Source of the DNA: Setophaga petechia
Taxonomy: Eukaryota; Chordata; Aves; Passeriformes; Parulidae
Reading direction: 5' to 3'
NCBI GenBank assembly: GCA_024362935.1
Contig: JANCRA010000032.1
Coordinates: forward strand, 1,426,001 to 1,490,000
Length of the DNA: 64,000 nt
Below, in pieces: positions 1-12,850 of the stretch. The notes below the pieces were generated by a model. It worked only from the letters and a program-made list of their open reading frames with translations. It did no database searches and was not told where the DNA came from. How positions within the stretch are numbered: the first letter of the stretch is position 1; every line of letters starts with the position of its first letter. Made by a program: the position numbers and the translations under genes.

Positions 1-3000
1 TACATTTGCAACACCAATAATAAAAGGATCATCCTCTAGGAATTAAAAATATAAGATATGAGTCCAATCCTAATCTAATAAATGGATTTCCAAGAAATGT
101 TTTAAGACAAAGAAAAGTACAGTGTCTAGGAAGACAATATTCAGAAAACAGCTCAATTTTTTGTATTATATACTTACATTTCTGAAATACTTTCAGTTCT
201 AGAACATAGAATTTTGTTTTGGAGGTGCTAACTTTTTCAATGACGACTTCAAATTCAAACAAGTTAAATAATTTAAATTGTACATCAATATTTAATTAAA
301 ATCTTGTGTGCTTGCATTTTTTTTAAATGGAAATACATCAGAGCTATTTGTCTAAGTTTTTATTGCACCATTGGTTTTAATCAATGAAGTTTTCAGACAT
401 TTTGTTGTCACAGGCATAAGCCAGACATTTCAGAGGCAAATTATGGCTATTGGTCATTTCTGCAAGAAAAAACTTATAGCCATTACAGTCCAATGATTAC
501 CAGTACTCAACCCTCAAAATCAAATACAAGTAATTAATCTGCTGGTAGACTACTAACCTGTGGCATAGACTTCTATTTTTAACAGACATCATTTACATTT
601 ATCTGCCTCTAATAGCAACAGGAAAGGAAACACAATTACAAAAAAATGAATAAGTCTTCTCAGGAATCGAATTCTCTCAGAACCACTTTGACTTTCCTGA
701 ACACTGAGGATGTTTGCTAGCAAGCCTACAAATAAAGTGAATATAAATCCTGAAAATAGCAAACAGGTGTTGTTATTCAGCATAAGGAGCTTACCAAAAT
801 GAGATTTGTCAATCACTTTCCTACTGTCAATTTCTCTTAAGGCTTTGTGATTACCACAGGGGTCTATGAGGAAAGTTACACGGGATGATAAGTGACTGAC
901 AACTGACTGCACATATGGGCATTTTTCAAGGGATCTATACTTTGCCATTTAACTCCAAATGAATGATTCATAGATAGAAGTAAGCATGAGAGGATGCCCT
1001 ATTATTCTGTGTTCTGACTCCTAATGAGATTATTTCCTCAATGAATTTGAGGAAATTCCAAACAGAGAAAACAGAATGTGAAGAATAAAGATGAAAGACA
1101 AAAGTAAAAAATGGAGCTGACAAAACAAGAGTGAAATAATCCATTTTTACCCTTGCAATCAATAGAAAAGTCTAGAGGCTATATTTTTGGACAGCCTTTT
1201 TCACAGTTGGCACTTCAGCCAGGAAGTAGAGAAAATACAGGGAGTCGATATATATTATAATAGCCCCAGGTTTAACAAGATTTATATTCTCTGGAAAATA
1301 AAAAATAAAATCAAAGAAGTGATCAGAAAAACAGACTCTTACTAACATAGAAAATAAAAGCTCAATCAACTTAAACTGAACTTAACTAGTATGTATCACC
1401 CATTACAGTGCTTAGAGAATGGCACACAACACTGCCTTTTACAGACTGTATAAATGAGTGCATTGTACAAACTGTGTGTATTAACACACAGCATTAAATA
1501 TAGTCACATTCAAAGTCCACTGATGCCTAAGGGAAATAGCCTAACTTTAATCCTAATTTCTCCTCTTAGAGATTTTTAAAAAGGCAAAGATTTGGGAAGA
1601 TTTCTGGACAAGGCACAACCAAGGCAGTGTGAAGCATGATCCTCAATTACCTTCTCTTTGCTCTTAATTACTTAGTACTAATTTTGTAGCAGAAAGTCTA
1701 GAATTTGTTATTAACGGGGTTTTTTTCTTTATGTTAGCAGTAAACCTTTTATTTCATATAGCATCAAGGTAGAGTGATCTGGATTGTCTAGTACCTATGC
1801 AGAGGCACCTATCCCCTATGAAGGAATGTTCCTTGGAAACACAGAACAACAGCACTCCTGAAAGAAGCAGGTGTCTGAGTGTCTCCTGATATACTCCATG
1901 CTGTAGCAATAAATCTTTGCAAGGCCCTCGTCTGAGAAGATTTCCTTTCTGCATTTGAATTTTCAACTGCTCTATGTTCCAAGATGAAGCAAATAAAGAA
2001 AGTGAAGGGAATGTTTCTAGCCTTACAGACAAAAATATGACAGCACAGGAGATGATGGGCATCATGGCAAAGAATCTGTCACCTCACTCAGACTTGCATC
2101 CATGTTATTTTCCTGGCAGGACCAAAAAATGCCATAGCCTGGAGTTCTCAGTGTCTCCTAAAATAGCTCTAAATTTGTATCAAACTTCAACAAGAGAAGT
2201 CTTCTCTAGCATGCTAGTTTTCATGTTACTAAGAGCAGTGCCTGCTAACAGGTACTTTGAATTACTTTTATTAAGAATTCAATAAAAACATACAGTGAGT
2301 ACTGTCAGTCTGAAAGTTCTCCCTTCATGGTGGTATCACATGCACCAGAGAGAAGGAGAAGCAGAATGCTACCTCTCTTGTTTGGTAGTCCCAGATCATG
2401 ACTGTCATAATAAGCAGAAAGATTAAACAAGCCACAGAATTTACATTCTTCATTTAATCTTCATTCTCAACACAAGGTAGAGTGTTCTGCATATTGCATC
2501 TCCTGGTTGATTGTTAAGGCCATGGGAAAAAAAACCCACATAACTATTTATTCCATTTAATCATGTCCCTCATGGTGAAAAAGTTGCATTATCTAAATAA
2601 ATAAATCTAAATGCACCATTTACAGTCATGGCATAACTGTATCCTGAATACACACGTCACCCACCCTTCCATGCCTTCAAGAGACAGCAGAACAATCTGG
2701 TGAATGCAAGAGGTTTGGCTCATGTGTCAAAAATTAAGGTGAAAAACACACAGCTGGAACACTTGTTTGCAACATCCCTTAAAAAAAGTGAGTATTTCTC
2801 TCTGTTGAACAAGAAAAAAAGAAAAACATTACAGCTGCACAAATACCCTGATTACGGAGAGCAAAGACAAGTAATGCAGAAGCAGTGTATGTCACTCAAA
2901 GCTCAGGAGTTCAAAGTCATGTGATAAAATGTATTTGGAAACACAGTAACAGAAACAGAGCAGTCAGAGCTGAAACTACTATTTTCAAGAGTCCTCCAGG

Positions 3001-6000
3001 AGAGATCAATGAAAAATAAAAAAGTGAAAACCATACTTCTGTTTGTGGAGGAAACGATCCATCATTTGCACTGCAAAATTCTTAGGTAGAGCCAGACACA
3101 GCTGTGTTTACCCTTTCAGATGTATTTATCTGGATATAAAGGAGTAAGTAGTTTTACAAATTAATTAATTAAATGTGTTCTATGGAAGTCTGCTGTCTCA
3201 TGATACATTTTTTTATCCTTTGTAGGAAGAAAACAATGCATACACTGGTTTAAAACCTTACTTATTATTCATAACTATATCTTCGCAGAATTCCTCGGTA
3301 ACAAGTGCAAAAAATATCAGAAGCATCCCAGTGAAAAAAGTTCTAATGCATTCTAAGTCTAAACATTACCATAATTTTGAGAAGTATTTCCAAACGTCAG
3401 AGAGCAAACTACATTTGATGTCAAGCAAAAGCATTTCAGTGTGGATGCATCTCTTCAGGCTTCTATTTATAGAACTGTCTATTTTAAGGAGGAAACAGTA
3501 CTAAATTTATATGGTCTCCCTTGGAGTTCCAGGAATTTGGCTTGAATTTCTCATCATGTTTTCAATCCAGCTCTTCTAGATTTACAGTTTCTCCATTATC
3601 TATATGGCCACTGAGTGTGCTCTTGTTTTCAATTAAAAGATTTCATTATTTACTAATGCTTTCATTCTTGGTCTCTTATAGTACATCTAAATGTTTAAGG
3701 TTAAACAAATTCCGGTCAAGTATCCTACAAGTAAACATTAATTCAAATATGAAACTGTTATTGTTCACCTCAAACCATAGCATCATTTCTTCTGGCTTAC
3801 ATGAACAAGTCTGCATGAGTTAAAATGCTTATTAGCCAAGACTGAGAGGGGGCAACCCTTTTAGTATCATGTCCATCTGAAGTAGCTTTTAACACTGAAA
3901 AGTATACAAATGCATACATATGTTATGCCCTAAAACATCTAGGCTGTATTTTTAAAATGAACTAATCTCTTTTCAAAGAGATTACTGAGAATACTGAGTA
4001 ACTGCTTGTACTTGCAAATTCTGCTTATAAAAATAATTATTCCTGATTTCCACAACATTATGCACAACCATAGTAGCCAAGAATTAATTTCTTTCAGCTG
4101 CCTGAGAATCTTAGCACTTATATGCCTCTTAGTCAATTCAAAAAAGAGATAGGTTTGTATAAACATTTCCTTGTAAATATTTAAAACCAGTGTCTAAAAG
4201 GGATACCTTGAGAAATTTTTTTTTCTCTCAATTGACTCTACAAAAAAATCTAGATTATTACCATGGATCAAACATTTAGAGGGTTTATAAGTGACTTGGA
4301 TCTGATGACAGGCTGGCCACCCAAGGGCTTCCTTTTCTATGACAACAGTAATGCCCATGGGTCTCAAAGGTAATTAAACCATGGAGAGATGATAAGGTAA
4401 ATTCACACCACTGACAGCTGTCCAGAGGTTCTCAATGTATAACAAGAAACATAAAGGACCTACAGCATAATTATGGGCAGTTGGTTGACCAAGGCCCTTT
4501 GGATGTTGGACACTGTACTCCCATTTGAACCATAAAATTTGAATTTCTGATAAACTGACTAAACAGGATTTGCAAACTCACATACTCACCCCAGATTTGT
4601 AGTGCTGGAATACTTGTTGTCCCATGGTCCCTTTAGTCTTTTTGTTTCCTTAGGTTAAAATACCAGTCACAGTAGAGCAATGTCAGATCTGTGTATTCTC
4701 ATCATGACTCTGATTCTAGGAACTCTGTTATTTATTTCACTCATTGTACCTTTAAATATTTATGTACACACCTGCACTGAAAGCTACTCAATCTTGCATT
4801 GAAGGATTTATTCTACCAGGACTCTCAACTTCAAGAGGAGAGTCAAGAAATTGATTTAAAGGAACTTAATATTGATAATTTTTCTAACTGCACTGAACTC
4901 AAAACCTTAGATAACATCTAGAAAAACCTGTCATCTTTATTTTAAGCACCAACTCAAGTGATAAACCACAAATACTGTGAACTTGTAGAAAACAGATTAG
5001 CTCTTTTCCCAAGGCTTTTCTAATGAAAAAGCTAAAATTACACACATATACCTACTTTTCCTAGTTTCTTTGTCTCCAGTGAGGAAGCTCTATTTCTTTG
5101 GCAGGATTAATACAGTCAACAACTCCCTGAGTGGGAAGAGGCAGGGGGAGGAAGGAAATCAGCCCAAACCACTCTCCCCAAATTTTAGTTTCCTTAGTCT
5201 GAAAAGTACCTCACAATCTATAAACCAAGAACATAGGGTTATCAGAAAGAAACAAATTTTTTGTTCATCTGCAGTTCAGAACTTGGGGAATTAATCACAG
5301 CAGTGTACAAAATGTCTCTTTCTATTGCTAAATAAAGCTGCCATGTCATCTCCCACAATGCAATAAGAATTAGCTAAGTACAGAGTGTGTGTAATGAATG
5401 CTAAATACTTTCCCACCCTTCCCTCTGGAAACTAGCTGACCATTATAAGGTTTCCCTGCCAGACCAGGTAGCATCTAAATAAAAACACTCTGTAATGTGG
5501 GTAATTTTTCATCTAGACTTCACACCTTACCAGAGCAGATCACTACTCCATTAGTATCTTTCCAATGAGATGAAAGAGATAGGAAAGGAGTCTTGTGGGA
5601 GCACCACATGTTGGGGTTTTACCTCACTATAATACCGAGATCTTACTAGGGCTGCACCCATACCTGACCAGCTCATAAACAGTCCTATATTTACTAGTTT
5701 AACAAAGTCATCGTTGTCACCGGGTAAAGCCACTGACCTTATGTGCCAGGCAGTGAAAGTTCACTGCCTAAGATGCTCAGTAGAAGAAACAGTAAAAGAG
5801 CAGTGCCTGCACGGTTTCTTTAAATTAATGTAACCATATATGATGAAAGCACAGTCATGGGTTTACAGTCTACCCAACTTTTATTTGATCTGCTATGCCT
5901 TCTATGAAAATACAGGCTTCCTACTGTGGATGAAAATCCAGCACCATTGGTACATGGACCATCTTCTACAGGCAACAAGAGCTTCCAACATCGTGTGAGG

Positions 6001-9000
6001 TTTCTGACTGCTTCTGATTCCCTATAATAACACCTCCTAGTCAAAAAGCATTATGAGGTTGGCATCCAGAAGGATTCCACCGGTATCTGTGAGAGGATTC
6101 TGACAACAATGAAGGCAAGAGATCTACACATGGAGGTGCACACAAAGCCAAATAAGCCCTGGTTCAGGAACCTTCACAGAAAAGGCACCAACATTTACCG
6201 TAGTGCCAGAGTGATGTCAGACTAAATTCAAGATCTGGCAAGGTGGATTTCAGAGTATTTAAGAGCTGACAAGAGCTGAAATGTAAATGTGGCAAAGAGT
6301 CAAGAGAGAAACGCAGAAGAGGGAACAAAGTGGAGAAAAAATATTCAGAGCATTGTGTTGGGGGGAAAGATAAGGAATTGAGAGCTTTGGGGAAGGATAA
6401 GATTGTGTCTTTTCCTGCCTTATTTTAACCAGAGAAACAGTTGTACAACTTCATCTGTATTAAAAAAAAAAATGCAGGTTTCACCATGAAACCTTAAGCA
6501 ATTATTTCTGGTTAGGGACTTGTTCAGACAACATCTTTCCTCTGCCATCTCAGGTTCCCATTTTTTTGTGAGCTGTTAACTGTAGCTGTGATATTATTGG
6601 ATTTTGCTGCTCTCTAGTAAGTAAATTACCATGAAGAACCTGAAAGGCCAACAAATTCTCATACCTTGCACTCCTTACAATGTCCTCTGATCACTTAGAG
6701 ACCCTCCAAAACCTAAAAAGTGTTCTGCAAAGAAAAAGCACACTCACCACTGCTTAATTTACATGAACAAAATTATTTGACCAGGATCATAATAAAAGAT
6801 TGATGCACTGAAGATAAACCTGATATGCCAGAGAACAATCTCTGTCGCTTATTTGTAAAAGTTTCTTAAAGCTAATTTTAAGCCTCTGGAGCATTTATAC
6901 AGTGGTCTGGGAACACTTGTAGAACACTAGACAAATGCTAAGCGTTTAAATTGCAAGAAGTGAAGTTTTTTCACTTCAACATCCTTTTGTTGCATTTATG
7001 TTCCTTTCTTCAGCTTAAGACTAAGATCTTCTCCTATTGAGCTAGATCCTGAATCCCTGATTCAGTTTTTGCCTTGATGAGACTCTCATCTTGTTCAGTA
7101 GGACTTGTTAAGTAATGGCCCTGACTTTGGTGCAGTCCCTATGGAGTATCAGCCTGATTGCGTAGTATGAAAAACATACTGTAATCCCCTCGGGAAAACA
7201 CTTATACCATACTGTGTCTGCAAAACCTGCAGTATTTTAAAGGAGCATTAAGGAGTTGAGAGTGGCAAGAGGAAAAAAACCACTTGATCAACCTTTTTAT
7301 CCTTCTTAAATTTCACTAAGTGTACAGTTTTGCTAAATTCTTACAATGGATTTGGTACCCAGGTCTGAAAAATAAAATCAATACAGAATATTTAGACTTC
7401 ACCTTAAGCTCATGTCTCTTATGGCATTCCTAGTCTACCCAGTCAATCATTCAAGTTGCTATGTTAAGTTGGCACTGGTTCCCTGAAGCAGGTTCCTGTA
7501 CAGGTACACACACAGGTTCTTTTTTTCTGACTCTGTATTTAGGCAGGTCTCAGGTGCAAACCAATTCTCAGCCCCTCAGTTTTGGCTTCTTCAGCAACGG
7601 GCCAAGTTAAATGAGCTGGAGAGAAGCCACAAAATTATATGGCACTAGGTCTTCAAAGGATGCAAAATATTCATTCTAACAATCACATGCCTGGCAGATT
7701 CCTGTTTTACTAAGAGCACATGCATTTGCATTTACACACATACACAGCCCTAAAATGTGAACCTGAAAATGTAAGACTAGTTGCATTTCTATCTCCTTCA
7801 GTTAGACCCAGCTAAGTCAGAGCACACTCACTTTCATGTGATTTTCTGCTACATTTCCAGGACAGAAACACTTCCTGTTTTCCCTTGATGGGAATGGAGC
7901 TGTTCAAACATAAGATCTTTAGACCCCCAGGACAACCTGTAGTTCCCCACTCTCCTCAGTACTGTCTCTCCTTCCATATTAGTCACTAGTTCAGTTTTCC
8001 ACACCATCCTCACTGTAGGCTTAAAATTGACTATTTGGGGATGTACAATTGCTAGCAGGAGGTAGACTCCCAGAACTAAAAGGCTTCCTTTTAGCAGAGA
8101 AAAATATGTCCTTGAAGAGTGCACGTGGTCTTATAATAAATTATCTTTGTCTGATCAGATGATGCTAACCCCACAAACACTTATTTCTCTACTATTTACT
8201 ATCATTAGTAATTCAGAGGTAACTGTCAGAACTTAAGATATAACTGAAATTTTCCATACAATCTTTTCGTTTGTTTTATTTCCATAGCTAAAAGGGAACT
8301 CTAGGCAAAATGAAAACCACACACATAATTTCCAAAAAATTCTTGAGCACTGGGTCTTCAGAGATCCTCCAAGACATCTGTTGTTCATACTTTTTTCCTC
8401 TCCAGAGAAGCATCTAGCTGTTATTTCTATAAATTAGGCCATTTCTTGCTTAGTTGATTTCCTTTCTCCTCAGTCAGTCTGATAAATTGGGTTTTTCTTC
8501 TACATAACATGCTTCACTTTTCTGTCCTAATCCCATGAGCAGCAGTTCCTTCATAATTTCTCAACTTTTTTATCTAGAACGCTGTCTTGCCTCTTTTGTT
8601 TCTAGAACATCCCATTATTGTCAGCTTCAAAATTATGTAGAGAAGAACAACATCAGTACTCCTTCCCATGTCTACTCCGTTTTCATCTGACCAGGAGCTC
8701 TCTCTGTTAAAAGGCTTCCATTAGGAACAGAGTTTCAGTTTCAAGTAAGCAATCAATACACCTCTACCTTTAGTGGTTCAGTAAGGCAGGCAGACGAGCC
8801 CTGGCAGATACCATCAAGTACATCACACAGATGTGACACTTGTGGTATCCAAGGGACCACTGTGGAATATATTGCATATTTTTTCTCCACAAATGTTAAC
8901 AGATGATCAACATGAAGACTGCCATTAAAGGATTCAATTCTACAAACATCTATCTGACCACCTTCTCTCTAGAACTGTTCTCATACATGATCATGACAGC

Positions 9001-11999
9001 GAAAGAAAGTGGTCTTCAAACATGCACATTCCTACTCACCGAACATTTTGAGTGAAAAAGCAGGATTCATGTGGTCCCTGGAAAGGGGTAATTTGATCAA
9101 TACCATTTCAGAAGCACAGACAGTAATAGACTTGTGATCAATTGGAATTCACTTCATATCATCTGAAGAAGACTTTTAAACAAAAGAAGCAAGTTCCTGA
9201 CTAAACGTCCCCCCACAGAGCAGTGTCCTGCTGCACAGGATCAAAGCAGGACCTGAAACAATAAATCACCCACATTACAGTTGTTTCACTCTTTTCAGCT
9301 CAGAGGAATCCCTAGGAAAAAGTAATGTGGGGCAAACTGCTAGTCCAATGTTGGTTCCAAGTTTAATTCAACACTGAATGCTACAACAGAGACGTAATAA
9401 ATCATCTGAAAGAAATGAAGTTCCCAGAGCCACCATGCTGAAGTATATTAAATTAGATGTGATTCTGAAAAATTCTTGACAGTGCACGTCATCTTATTCC
9501 AGCACTAGATTCTCCAATCTATTTCCTTAGGTCTGGTCTCTTGGAAGCAAATTGTGGTAGGAATATAAGGTTTTCACATAATTCTGAAACAACATAATAT
9601 ATATCTGCAATTTTAGAAAAAAATCCCCAAAAAAAAAAATACTGGGGATTTCTGCAGCTGAGCATGTACTGTAAAACCAGAAATAAATTCTAGTTTTAGG
9701 TTATCTCTGCTGTTGGAGATAAACCCAAACATCATGATGGTTCTCTAAATAGTTAGAATCCTTTAGGTCTCACTTCCATGTTCAAGCATAATAATAAGGA
9801 AATACATTTAGCCTTTCAATGCACATCATTGGTGTCCTCAGGATGAAGGCACTATGTCCTGCTGTACAACATGCAGCTCCTCCTAGGTCATACTATGACA
9901 TAAAATCAGTCACCCTTCATAAACACTACAGATTACTGTACTACAACAAACTATATAAATCATCAAAATAAAATCTATCGCTAAGAAAAGGAAACACTGA
10001 AAAAATCCAAACCAAACTCTAACAAAAGCATCCAGACAACAAACACAAGTGTTGCCATGCCAGTCCTTCAGCTACTTCCCCAATCTTTGTGTATTTTTGT
10101 ACTTTAAACACTGATCAATTACTTACAGCCAAATGTTATGGTTTATATATAAACTGTTTCTCTTTATTGCTTTTGAGCTAACAGATGGAGGGAGGGGGGA
10201 AAGGAAAAATAAGTATTAGGCTAACAACAGGTTACATATGGATACGGAACACGCCAAGAGTTCCTCTGTGAAAACATTTCTACCTCATTACCTACAAATA
10301 TTGTTGCTCTTGTTCCTCCACTAGTCACAGATTATAAAGACCTCCACCATAATTTGATTTGGTCTGAATAGCCTTACCATAATTGTACTCATCCTATATC
10401 CTCTGTACCCAACACCTTCTCACTTATTAGAAAACACATGGTACCTACTAGACAAAAATGTCAAGAACTAAAACAGATAACTCTTTTAACCTGAACATAT
10501 AATATACAAGATGTACAATATATAATATTATAATATACAACATGTAAGATGCGTTATGCTAAAAATCTTGGCACAGGTAAAATGTCTAAAAATTCTTCCA
10601 GATAATAACAGGTCATCCTTGATCCAAGATAAATAGACATTACTGAAAAATACTGATGGCAGCCCCAATCTTCTGTCCACGAGAGATAACATACTATGTT
10701 TTAGAGAATGAGAGTAAATAAAGATTTAAGAAAATAGCCAGGCATTTACTAGGCTAACTGCAGTGCTTATTAGAGACCTCTACTCTTGCATATCCCAATT
10801 TGCTGTTTTCTAAGACATTGTGACAAAATAGCAAGACAGAATCATGGCTCAGCTCCAACAGCAAGATCAATTAAAGTTTGTTCAGAAAGAATCTGGGAGT
10901 ATGACCCCAGCACATACATTAGAATCGCTTTAAATGTGTTCTCTTCAGGGTTGGGAAAGGCAAGGCAGAAAGGAAATATTGTCTCGAATATTGCTTTTCT
11001 AAGTTAATAGCTGGATACAGTATTCAACATTCAGGCTAATTTTTGCATTAGCATTTGTAGGTTGTCAATTCAGGAACACATTTTAAAAGAAACATTAACT
11101 GTTCGGGTTATTTCTAAGTGAAAAAGGGCTTACAAATAGCTTTTGTCATGAAGAAAAAAAAACCCACAAAGTGCTATTTTGTAAGCCCACAAGTTGTAGG
11201 CAGCTAGTTCTTAATATATCCTATTCCCCTGGGAATTCAGGGGCTCAGAAGGAAAAGTAGAGAACCTGAAATAGCTTAGGTCTTTTGCCAGAAGACAATT
11301 CCTGAGCAGGGATGTCACTACTTTTCACCGAGTGTCTGAGAGGACACATTAGTATTCTCCTCTGTTGGTAGTATCATTATACACGATGGGATTTCCCATC
11401 TCAACACACAGCGTTGTTACTATTTATATGGTCATACTGTAACACTTAACTCTATAATACATATCCATATTCTAACGAACATGCTTGACAATACAACAGT
11501 TTATGCATAGCCTGCAACTTCTGGCATTACAGAGAATATATTCTGGCATGAAAGTGTTCTCTTCCAGTTTCATTTATATTAGCAAAGATCATAAAACATC
11601 CTGCTCATTAAAATCTGAATCACTTCCACTGGGAGTGCACTTTTCTGGAAGTATTTTCCTACAGCTGGTGGCAAGACAGATCTGCTAGCTAACCAGAGCA
11701 CTAATAGGACATTATGAAACCCACAATGCAGAACGAAGACAGTTGCATAATCAGAGCAACAATTACCAGCTCTGCTAAAAAATTGTGAGGGCTCAACACA
11801 ACTGAGTAGCATGTAACAAACAAAAGAAGCCATTCTTGTCAGTCTGAGATCCTGAACTAAACTCTTATACATTATATTACTACCTTCATTGCAAGCAGGT
11901 GAAAAATAGAACAATGATAAAGGCAATAGTATATGAAATGAGACTGTAAATCACAAGTATAACAAATACAATCATTAACTGCAGCACAAGACTCTGATG
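1..11999. other. Intronic AT-rich sequence, nothing recognised
   Basis: Deep part of intron 3. No exon, RNA gene or known repeat was seen. The only oddities are a 119-codon minus-strand ORF (948-589) with two hydrophobic stretches, and an AT-only palindromic patch at about 10497-10552. Confidence 0.6.
10497..10552 (+). repeat. TATAATATACAA AT-rich near-palindromic patch
   Basis: Variants of ATATAATATACAAGATGTA are repeated two to three times in about 55 bp. It is simple AT-rich sequence able to fold back on itself. Confidence 0.6.
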
Positions 12000-12850
12000 T
12001 GGATTACCAGCCTTTAGTTCTTAGTGTTCCTCCATCATTTCACAAACTCCTGTAGCATCCAATAGACGTCTTGTCTGAGGAACCTCTGCCTCCGAGTCAC
12101 AAGTGCACTGATTGACCCTGACCAGCCTCACCAGGGACCCCCTATCTACAACACAGCTGATTTCAGCCCATGGCCATATGCACCTGCCCCAGCAACCTGG
12201 TAGGAGTGCTGGTCTCTGCCTGGCCATGACACTCATGGATCCTGGCCCTGTGCTGCAGGCTGGCATCCTGACCTGGCCTGGTGCAGCCCTATCACCACTG
12301 GAATTTCAGGAAATTTTGTAGCTTTGAGTTTATCTGTTACTTTAGACCAGTCCAACTACCTTGGCCATGCAGATGAGCCAGGGAGCTAAGGCTGATGCTT
12401 AGAGGGGTGATTTGACAGATCACTGCAGGTCCTCTCCAGGTGGGACCTTCATACAGATTTCCCTCAGGCAGCTCCTGCTGTGGCTAGCCTCAGCAATTTG
12501 GATTTGTTGATTAACATCCTAGGAGGAGAATCTGGCCTTTTTCTCCAAAGGCTCTTTTAAATAGTTTGTGCTGCAAGATGGATTACACTGTAAATTGGCA
12601 AGACATTCGTAAATAGCTATTAGAAAGTGAGTTTGTATGCAGTTAAGATAATCAATAGCAATGAATTATACCTGTGCTGGGTGGTCACCAAGGGCCAAAG
12701 CCAGAGCTGAGCAGAGCAGTGGTTCAGGAGTGCCATCACATCCAGGTGAAGCTGCCACCTCAAGGACCTGCAGTGGAGCCTCCTTATTACCACCTGGCCA
12801 GTGAAAAACTGCTCCATAGACTTGACTACCCTTGAGAGCATTACTCTATA
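12000..12850. other. GC-richer segment of unknown nature, possibly an old interspersed repeat
   Basis: Within an AT-rich intron, about 12040-12330, 12350-12540 and 12660-12840 are clearly richer in G and C (for example around the 'ctggccatgacactcatgga' and 'acctgcagtggagcctcctt' phrases). ORFs of 69-119 codons cross it on both strands, but none shows a protein domain or splice sites in a consistent frame. The texture is like old avian LTR or other repeat sequence, though no family was recognised. Confidence 0.35.
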
